Shown piece after piece: positions 53,733 through 60,279 of a stretch of DNA of 64,000 nucleotides; the stretch's first letter is position 1, and each line of letters begins with the position of its first letter. The notes under the pieces were generated by a model. It saw nothing but the letters and a program-made list of their open reading frames with translations, did no database searches and was not told the DNA's origin. Origin of the DNA: Stigonema ocellatum SAG 48.90 = DSM 106950 (GTDB taxonomy: Bacteria > Cyanobacteriota > Cyanobacteriia > Cyanobacteriales > Nostocaceae); contig JADQBA010000002.1 of assembly GCA_016903675.1 (NCBI GenBank), positions 62,001-126,000 on the forward strand, written 5' to 3'. Both the position numbers and the translations under genes were made by a program.

Positions 53733-54782
53733 ATGGGCAAGTACGACAAGATTTTTAGTTCAGACAAGTCCTTAAAAGCATCACTGAGTCCAGAAGAAGC
53801 CATAGCAGCGATCGCAGTTGTCACCGCTGCTGCTGATTCTTCGTTAGATGATGTAGATCCAGAACTTTTAGCGGATATAATCTGGGGATTCGAGGTATTT
53901 GAAGAGTACTCAGATGACGATCTGTTAGAATTGGTGGATAGACTCCTAGTCATTGCTGAGGATGAGGGACTCGGAGCGCTGTTTAACGGCGCGAATGAAT
54001 CCCTAGCAGACGATTTGCTTCGGGATGCCTATGCAGCAGGGGTAAGTGTACTTGTAGATGAAGAAGAATTGCATGTTCCCAAAGGGAAAATGTCTTTGCT
54101 CAAAAAGCTACAGGAAGCTTTAGAAATAAAGGATGAAGAAGCAAAGGAAATTCTAGAAGAGGTAATAACCGCCTTTGAAGAAGCAGAAGAAGAATTCGCA
54201 GAAGACGACGATGAAACAGTACTAGACCAAGAGGATACCCTGGAAGTGTATGAGTCCCCTTTGGGTAATTTTGTACTCCCAATTCCGGTTGACCCCGAAC
54301 ACGGTGGTAGGGTTCAAAGTCAAGAAGGGGTAGTAGGCTTTTCTGATGATTTTGGCACTTTGCTGAGAATCAATTATTATCCTATACCCCCTGAGCAGGT
54401 GGAGGATAGGTCATTGGTGAGACAGGAAGAATATCTTCGCTCAATTCTATTAGATAAGTATGTACCTCAGGCGATTATTGCCAATTTACCCCAGGCTACC
54501 GTTGAGTATACGGAATATCTGGCAGACATAATGGAAGGAGCTTACTTTGCTTTAGTCAATATGCCCGAAGGTTCAACGATTTCTAAGACAGGAAACAACG
54601 GCACAGCTAACAGATTGGATGCGTATCGAGGGCTGCTCGCATTTGCGAATGGTGATTTTTTATACATAATCACCAATCAGCGCAGCTTTTTTGACGGGGA
54701 AACTCCCAGTACTCCTAAAGCAGAAGCCGAGGGTATCAAGCAGAAGATTTTAGAGTTGGTTGATACTATCGAGTTCACTTAG
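53733..54782 (+). CDS. TerB-like acidic protein
   Basis: 349 residues from the ATG at 53733, which has GAGGGA upstream; the frame opens earlier at 53694. Residues 15-130 are helical and resemble TerB (tellurite resistance) domains: SPEEAIAAIAVVTAAADSSLDDVDPEL, LLDRLL-like helices, LRDAYAAGVSVLVDEEE. A very acidic segment (about 130-180) follows. The C-terminal 150 residues form an unrecognised alpha/beta domain (SPLGNFVLPIPVDPEHG ... LAFANGDFLYIITNQ). The cellular role is unknown. Confidence 0.7.
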   Translation: MGKYDKIFSSDKSLKASLSPEEAIAAIAVVTAAADSSLDDVDPELLADIIWGFEVFEEYSDDDLLELVDRLLVIAEDEGLGALFNGANESLADDLLRDAYAAGVSVLVDEEELHVPKGKMSLLKKLQEALEIKDEEAKEILEEVITAFEEAEEEFAEDDDETVLDQEDTLEVYESPLGNFVLPIPVDPEHGGRVQSQEGVVGFSDDFGTLLRINYYPIPPEQVEDRSLVRQEEYLRSILLDKYVPQAIIANLPQATVEYTEYLADIMEGAYFALVNMPEGSTISKTGNNGTANRLDAYRGLLAFANGDFLYIITNQRSFFDGETPSTPKAEAEGIKQKILELVDTIEFT

Positions 54783-54812
54783 GACAAAATTACACTGGTA
54801 ATGACCCTTATA

Positions 54813-54854
54813 GTTCGTAGTTGCGCTAAGAGCGCTCTTAGCGCAACTACGAAC
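54813..54854. repeat. Perfect 42-base palindrome, TAGTTGCGCT family
   Basis: GTTCGTAGTTGCGCTAAGAG, C, and then the exact complement, with no loop. It is 30 bases behind the TerB-like gene. The related element at 2610-2641 is less perfect. Confidence 0.9.
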
Positions 54855-54939
54855 CAAAACCCTATTTCACTTAGTGTTCAGTGAGCGATCGCCCTATTTT
54901 GTAGAGATGTCGCCTGCAACGTCTCTACAATTCCCCATA

Positions 54940-55019
54940 TTTACACAATTCCTCTTCCTAAAACCTTGCGCTTCAAAGCCAAAACTCTAGGACGTGCACC
55001 CGTACCCGAAAAACCTAGA
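54940..55019. repeat. 80-base duplicate of the 3' end of the P-loop ATPase gene
   Basis: The sequence from TTTACACAATTCCTCTTCCT to AAAACCTAGA repeats 55811-55890 with three differences. The second copy is the last 26 codons of the ATPase gene on the - strand. The first is therefore a cut-off gene end and marks a past rearrangement. Confidence 0.88.
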
Positions 55020-55020
55020 G

Positions 55021-55130
55021 GTTCCTATTGAGGAACTAGCGGATTACCTATTCCAGAAGCGCGACAAAATTCAGGTACAGAAACTGAAAAGCCGTCGCAG
55101 TCAGATTCGCGGGAAAGGAACCCAACCGTA
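55021..55130 (+). pseudogene. C-terminal fragment of an unrecognised protein
   Basis: A + strand frame reads PIEELADYLFQKRDKIQVQK and then LKSRRSQIRGKGTQP before its stop. The charged, helical character is protein-like and ends in a basic tail. No start is present; the frame runs into the duplicated segment. Confidence 0.4.
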
Positions 55131-55135
55131 AAAAT

Positions 55136-55345
55136 TTAAGCTTCTTTCTCACGTTGCTCCAAATGTTCGCGGAGTGCCATTTCTACGGAGGGGTCATAAT
55201 CGCTTTTTGGTGGTGGGTACAGCTTTGCGTTTGGGTTTTGGAAGCGTTCCAGATAAACAGAAACAGCTTCGTCATCTTCCCTATGCTCAAGAATATATTG
55301 GCGAAACTCCGGGCGGGTCATTGTTGCGAAATCGGGTTTGTTCAT
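55136..55345 (-). CDS. DUF6887-type small protein
   Basis: 69 residues, NKPDFATMTRPEFRQYILEH then REDDEAVSVYLERFQNPNA. The start with KPDF..M and the LRxYxLxHREDxEA pattern match a small cyanobacterial family annotated DUF6887. It overlaps the stop of the DUF6888-type gene (ATGA). The pair may be a toxin-antitoxin-like system, but that is not shown. Confidence 0.7.
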   Translation of the reverse strand: MNKPDFATMTRPEFRQYILEHREDDEAVSVYLERFQNPNAKLYPPPKSDYDPSVEMALREHLEQREKEA

Positions 55346-55515
55346 ACAAATATCCAGTATCCGTTTGGGTAAATTACGATTTCTATTTCTTGCCCTGCCA
55401 GGACGTACACATTGCCTGTACGTCTGTCAACAGTCCCTAAATTTACCGATACATACATTTTAGTCAAATTTGCTGTCAAATCAAAATAGACTTTTAGCTG
55501 TTCTCTCGTTGGCAT
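55342..55515 (-). CDS. DUF6888-type small protein
   Basis: 57 residues: MPTREQLKVYFDLTANLTKM, then VDRRTGNVYVLAGQEIEIVI and YPNGYWIFV. The NLTxMY start and the closing YxNGxWxF motif fit DUF6888. It is first in a two-gene unit with DUF6887. A + strand remnant of a second such pair is at 55717-55832. Confidence 0.7.
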   Translation of the reverse strand: MPTREQLKVYFDLTANLTKMYVSVNLGTVDRRTGNVYVLAGQEIEIVIYPNGYWIFV

Positions 55516-55716
55516 AAATCGCGGTACTGAAACCTCACACGTTTCTTAATCAAATTACCGCGATTCGTGCTTTAATCCCTCAAAATTTGTGATTTTTGAG
55601 AGAGTAAATTATCCGTGCTGTCCGGGGACACGTTGTAAAGTTTTGTAAAGAAGTAGCCTGTAACTAATGCGATTTTGTAAGGTTGGGTCAAAAACACGCG
55701 ATCGCTGATTTTATTA

Positions 55717-55832
55717 TTCAGTACAAAAAATATTGTGATTCTCGCAGGTGAGGAAAACGAGATTATAATTTATCCAAACGGGAAGTGGAGATATGTATGA
55801 GTAAACCAGATTTACACAATTCCTCTTCCTAA
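55717..55832 (+). pseudogene. Remnant of a second DUF6888/DUF6887 pair
   Basis: The + strand frame TKNIVILAGEENEIIIYPNG KWRYV ends at 55800 and is a DUF6888 C-terminus. The overlapping ATGA starts MSKPD, the beginning of a DUF6887 protein, which is cut exactly where the 80-base duplicated segment begins (55811) and then stops at 55832. Confidence 0.6.
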
Positions 55833-57524
55833 AACCTTGCGCTTCAAAGCCAAAACTCTAGGACGCGCACCTGTACCCGAAAAACTTAGACCTTCCCTGA
55901 ATATTTCAGGCATATAAAAGCGTTCTGCATCCTCTTGTTCTTTATCTTCATAAATCACCCCCATTTCTTCGAGGGTTCTGGCTAGTGGCAGATCAATGCC
56001 AAACTCTTCCCCAGCAAAAGGAATTTGCCGTTCAGCAGGAGGGTGTTTAGGCAGTGTCTCCTCAACCCATGTTTTGAAGATTGGGTATTCCTCCTTAGCT
56101 TCTTCCACTTTGTTTTCACTACATGGCTTCAGGGCGCGACGGATTGCTTGAGGAGGCAAAAGGCGGCTAGTAGACCACCTTTCAAATTGAATTTCTTTAG
56201 TTCTATCTACTGTTATCTTTGCCGCATGGTATAAAAAACGAACAATATCTCTCGCCTGAAGCCTACCGTTAAAATCTGTCAAAGCAGCAAATACCCAAGA
56301 CGCTGTATGGGCTTCTTTAGATTTATCTGATCCCAATCTTTTACCCCAAAGCTTTTCTAAGCTATCTATAATATTTTCTTTACTCAAACTGTCAATGCTA
56401 ACTTTTTCTGCGCCTATAACTTTAGCCTGACTACAGATCCAAAAAACTAACCTTAGAAAAGAATCTTGAACCCAAGATAAATCATAAGAACGGTAAAGAT
56501 TTTCAAATTGTTTCAAATTTTGCGTAATTGTATAACGCAGAAAATCACGACGGAGGAAAATGATCACGCCAAGATTGCATTGCCTGATTTCCGACAGCTT
56601 GTTTGGCAAATCATCAATTCAAGACCTTAAAGCTGTCTTCTCTTGGCTACTAGATGCAATGTTGAAGAAAATATCCTCTAAACCATCAAACAGAAAGATA
56701 ATGCGTAATGATCTATCTTTCAATTCACGATTTATACTAGCAAGGCTTTGCGGCTGATCTAGATTAATACCTATAGCACGAGCAATTTCACCAACCCAGA
56801 ATTGTGTCCATTCTGGTTCACTCCAGTTTTGCTCTGAAATAGCTTTTTTAATTCTATCCACACACTCTGAAGGTATAAATTCAGTAACGCTATTACCTAA
56901 AGCTTTTCTCACCTCACTTCTGGCTTCATTGATGACATTTCTAGCATTATCCTTGAGTTTTCCTGATTGCAACAGGGGAAAAATGTATGCTGTTTTATCT
57001 GATTCCAATCCTATTTTATCAATCCGGGCAAAAAATATTTCCCAATATTTAAACCGTGACAAATGAATATAGTTAAAAGTTTTTCCTGCACCTTTCGCTC
57101 CAATACATACTACACGAGGCAGTTCATCTTGAAAATTAGCCGCTAAGTTTTTCAATGGTTCAGTGACTAACAAGTCTTCCCCTTTACCCTCCTCAGCATA
57201 TTCATACTGCTGACACAAATCGCTGAGTCGGCGAACTTCTGCAAGTCGTTGGGGTTCTTCCTGGGTGTTTGATAGTAATTCCTGAGTCGTGGTGATTGCT
57301 AACTGACCCTCAGCCCACAATGCAGCAATCTTCATCACTGAAGTTGGATTTAGTTTTGAGCGTGCTTCTTCCCAGCTATTAACAGAAAGTAATTCGCTAG
57401 CAAAATAAGTTTCTTCTATCTCCAATCTTGTGGAAGATAGATCATCTTCTTCTGTCTGTACATAAGCAGCTTCAAATCGCTCATATGCATCTGTAAATTC
57501 TGGCAGAGGTTCCGTCGGTAACAT
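55812..57524 (-). pseudogene. P-loop ATPase interrupted by an in-frame TGA
   Basis: The frame runs from 57524 to a TGA at 56619-56621, and continues in the same frame to 55812, so about 570 residues would be encoded without that one codon. RVVCIGAKGAGKTFNYIHLS is Walker A (about residue 140) and RIIFLFDGLEDIF is Walker B (about 280); FLRRDFLRYTITQN and the helical, then winged-helix-like C-terminal part follow after the stop. It resembles the C-terminal half of cyanobacterial ATPases that begin with a ParA-like KGGVGR domain; that domain is absent here. Either it is a recent pseudogene or the product is a truncated ATPase. It follows the helical protein and toxin-like genes on the same strand. 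Confidence 0.7.
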
Positions 57525-57566
57525 ACCCAGGACTTACGCAAAAATTGCCAGAAACCATGATTTATG

Positions 57567-57596
57567 GAACCGCCAAGACGCCAAGAGCGCCAAGAA
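57567..57596. repeat. 30-base dispersed repeat, inverted copy 2
   Basis: An exact reverse complement of 41191-41220. It lies in the 163 bases upstream of the ATPase frame, where the missing N-terminal domain would be expected if the gene lost its 5' part. Confidence 0.8.
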
Positions 57597-57687
57597 TTCG
57601 TAGCGCGTGCCTAAGTCCTATATCCATTTTACTATTTCTAACATGTTTGTGAATGGAATTACCATTATGACATTTTCATGTTAAATT

Positions 57688-58185
57688 TTATCCAGCCTTA
57701 GTTTTAAGATAGTTTTGAAAATCTTCACCGACTTCCTGAATATCAATGTCTGGATGTTGTAATGCTTTTGTTGCTAGACGTTGAGTCAGTTTATCATCAA
57801 GCTGAATATAAAGTTCTAATAATCGTCTATACTCTTCATCTGTACCATTCTCTAATAAAGATTCTGCCTGATTTTCTATATTTTCTAACAGCCAATTTTT
57901 ATCAAATGAAGCAATAGCATGACGAACTAACTCAATATCTGAATGACCAACACTAGCTAACTTCATTAATTCATTAAATAAACTCTGACGTTCATCCTGA
58001 GTTAAATAGTTAATAATTTTCAATGCTGTACCTCTTTCCAGGGGATTTTGTAAAGCTTTTCTAATCAACTCTACTTTCGAGGGGCTATTTAAGAAATTTT
58101 TCCGAGTTGACAAATAAGTTTTTTCTTGGTCAATTAATTGATGCCACAGGTCTGTATCTTGTTGATAATATTGTGTTTCAGTCAT
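57688..58185 (-). CDS. Helical-repeat protein next to the toxin-like gene
   Basis: 165 residues, almost entirely helical with HEAT-like periodicity: SPSKVELIRKALQNPLERGTALKIINYL, RQSLFNELMKLASVGHSDIELVRHAIAS, and EEYRRLLELYIQLDDKLTQRLATKAL. No named family comes to mind. It starts 13 bases after the toxin-like gene, so it is translated from the same message. Its position is that of an immunity or antitoxin protein, or of an adaptor between toxin and ATPase; this is inference from context. Confidence 0.6.
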   Translation of the reverse strand: MTETQYYQQDTDLWHQLIDQEKTYLSTRKNFLNSPSKVELIRKALQNPLERGTALKIINYLTQDERQSLFNELMKLASVGHSDIELVRHAIASFDKNWLLENIENQAESLLENGTDEEYRRLLELYIQLDDKLTQRLATKALQHPDIDIQEVGEDFQNYLKTKAG

Positions 58186-58198
58186 AGCTAAATACTTA

Positions 58199-58561
58199 TT
58201 ATATTATTTGTCTTTTACCAGTGTAAATCCAGCCACAAGCGTTGAATTTTTCTACAAATTCTGAAAATGACATTTCAAGAGCAGGGTATATGGTATGATG
58301 GGTAGGTGAGTGATTTCCACCAACATCTTCTCCATCTGCGATTACTGCAAGACCCTCTGGTAATAGTGTGCCTTTATCTATTCTATAGTAATGTCCTGTC
58401 AGGGGAGCATACCTAATATCCCCAAAAGTTGATGCTCCCACTGGAGGTTGGGTGGGTTTTACCAAATCCTTATCAACAACAATATCTATATTGGGTCGGG
58501 GTGGACGAGGAGATTTTCTATTGCCAAAAGCGTAGAGAGTTACAGGTACAATATAAGCCAT
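58199..58561 (-). CDS. Putative ADP-ribosyltransferase toxin, Tse2-like
   Basis: 120 residues from the ATG at 58561; the frame opens eight codons earlier. PVTLYAFGNRKSPRPPRPNI, GASTFGDIR, LTGHYYRIDKGTLLPEGLAV, and THHTIYPALEMSFSEFVEKF correspond in order to blocks I recall from Pseudomonas Tse2 (TLYRAV, GTSVFDRAG, IPDGTDIPPDLKV, ATHYTIMPAKPM). Tse2 is a type VI effector with an ADP-ribosyltransferase-like fold. There is no signal or secretion domain here, so it would act in the producing cell or be delivered by an unknown route. The two genes behind it may control it. A residue-level assignment of the active site is not possible by eye. Confidence 0.5.
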   Translation of the reverse strand: MAYIVPVTLYAFGNRKSPRPPRPNIDIVVDKDLVKPTQPPVGASTFGDIRYAPLTGHYYRIDKGTLLPEGLAVIADGEDVGGNHSPTHHTIYPALEMSFSEFVEKFNACGWIYTGKRQII

Positions 58562-58851
58562 GAAAATGCAGCATTTGCTTGTCAATAGTAAATATTACTC
58601 AATCATATACGCTCTCCGTAGAATAAAGGGGATAGCATCTTAATTAGATACTAGCGAATAGTCATAGAATTCAGTACCCATAAATTTGCACGAAATCAAT
58701 TATCTCTGTGTTTTCCTCTGTTGCTGTCACTTGTGAGAAATCGTTGATTAGAACATAGATTCTGGTAGGTTTTAAGAAGGTGCATAAGTCGATGAGATGT
58801 AACACCTATTAATTTGCCCTGATGCTGAAGCGGAAAGTAAAAAAAACAGCT

Positions 58852-59724
58852 ATGAAATTTGCACAAAATCCCACTTGGCCCAAGCAGCGTTATGGCTTGC
58901 TTAAAGGACTGGCTCTGGCTTTTTTCTTGCTGGCATCCGTAATGCCCCCAACTGTTCTAGCCAACGAGAGCGAAAAAACCACATTTGACAGCACGACCAC
59001 ACTTCAAACCATACTCACCAGCAGTCATCGTTCTGAGCCAAATCGCCTCCGAGACAAGTACCGTCACCCAGCCCAGACCCTCGAATTCTTCGGTCTGCGC
59101 TCAAATATGAGCGTAGTTGAATTGTGGCCGGGGGGCGGTTGGTATACCGAGATATTAGCCCCTTTTGTAGCCCAAAAGGGACAACTCATAGTTACTAACT
59201 TTGCTCCCAACCAAAATAAACAAGCCTTGGCTTTCCAAGAGTTGCTAGCAGCTCATCCAGAGGTTTTTGGTAAGGTCAAAGTGGTTGAAATTAATCCACC
59301 AACCGAACTCACCCTGGCCCCAGAGAACTCTGTGGACATGGTTGTTACCTTCCGCAATATTCACAACTGGGTTAAGGCGGGCTATGCTTCTTCGGTTTAC
59401 GCGGCTGCTTATAAAGCACTTAAGCCGGGGGGTATCCTGGGAGTGGAGGAACACCGGGCCAAACCAGGCATTTCTTTGCAAGAGAGTATCAAAACCGGCT
59501 ACATGTCTGAAGATGGGGTAATTGCTGCTGTGGAAAAAGCCGGCTTCAAGTTGGTAGGCAAATCAGAGATTAACGCCAACCCAAAGGATACTAAAAACTA
59601 TCCGGGCGGAGTTTGGACACTACCTCCGACCTTGAGCCAAGGTCAAAAGGATAGGCAACGCTTCCTCGCCATTGGGGAGAGCGATCGCATGACCCTCAAG
59701 TTCGTCAAACCCAAAACCTCTTAA
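58852..59724 (+). CDS. Exported class I methyltransferase-like protein (COG4798 type)
   Basis: 290 residues from the ATG at 58852. A signal peptide (LLKGLALAFFLLASVMPPTVLA) is followed by a Rossmann methyltransferase domain: VVELWPGGGWYTEILAPFV for SAM, MVVTFRNIHNWV in place of motif IV, and LKPGGILGVEEHRAKPG. Similar predicted exported methyltransferases exist in proteobacteria (COG4798). A SAM-dependent enzyme outside the plasma membrane lacks an obvious SAM source, so its activity is doubtful. The start at 58822 would put more charges before the signal. Confidence 0.85.
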   Translation: MKFAQNPTWPKQRYGLLKGLALAFFLLASVMPPTVLANESEKTTFDSTTTLQTILTSSHRSEPNRLRDKYRHPAQTLEFFGLRSNMSVVELWPGGGWYTEILAPFVAQKGQLIVTNFAPNQNKQALAFQELLAAHPEVFGKVKVVEINPPTELTLAPENSVDMVVTFRNIHNWVKAGYASSVYAAAYKALKPGGILGVEEHRAKPGISLQESIKTGYMSEDGVIAAVEKAGFKLVGKSEINANPKDTKNYPGGVWTLPPTLSQGQKDRQRFLAIGESDRMTLKFVKPKTS

Positions 59725-59732
59725 GGAACACG

Positions 59733-60265
59733 GGAGTGGGGAGTAGGGAGTAGGGAGTGGGGGAAGAGGGAAAATGGAGGTGTTTCTTCCATTCATAACG
59801 GGTGGCGATCTGCGCTTCTCCCAAGGGGAGACGCCTGCCGAAGGATGCCCGAAGGGCTGTAGGGCGAACGCTTTACTCGAGTAGCGCGGGAGTACCCGAA
59901 GATCGCAACGCTTACGCTATCGCCGCCCGTGGGGTGCTCCTAAAGCAGTATATTGACCATCAACTTGTAATGGGCGGTGCAAGTGCTTGGGGGCGATCGC
60001 TCCTGTAGTTGACGTACAATTTTGTCTGCGTTCATCTGCGTTCATCTGCGTACCCTGCGGGAAGCCGCCCAAAGGGCGTCTACATCTGCGGTTCCTTAAA
60101 TCCTGAATGTATGGCACCCAATTGAAAAGCGCTATAGATGAGAGTACTCACTCTTCCCGTGTTTCTTAGAAGCACCCCACGGGCTGCGCACCACCCCCTA
60201 TGAATGAAAGAAACAGTCCCATTCCCCCTCTTCCCCCACTCCCCACTCCCTACTCCCCACTCCCC
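59733..60265. repeat. Paired heptamer arrays enclosing composite repeats
   Basis: GTGGGGAGTAGGGAG units at 59733-59770 face CTCCCCACTCCC units at 60218-60265, unusually far apart. Between them are GGGGAGACGCCTGCC- and CGTTCATCTG-type repeats and the AGCACCCCACGGGC...CCACCCCCTATGAATGAAA block also found at 27225-27270. I see no gene from 59725 to 60279. Confidence 0.8.
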
Positions 60266-60279
60266 GTGTTTCTTATAAG

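Noticed and set aside
53669..53953. Serine-rich open frame opposite the TerB-like gene
   Set aside because: It is the antisense shadow of an acidic coding region.
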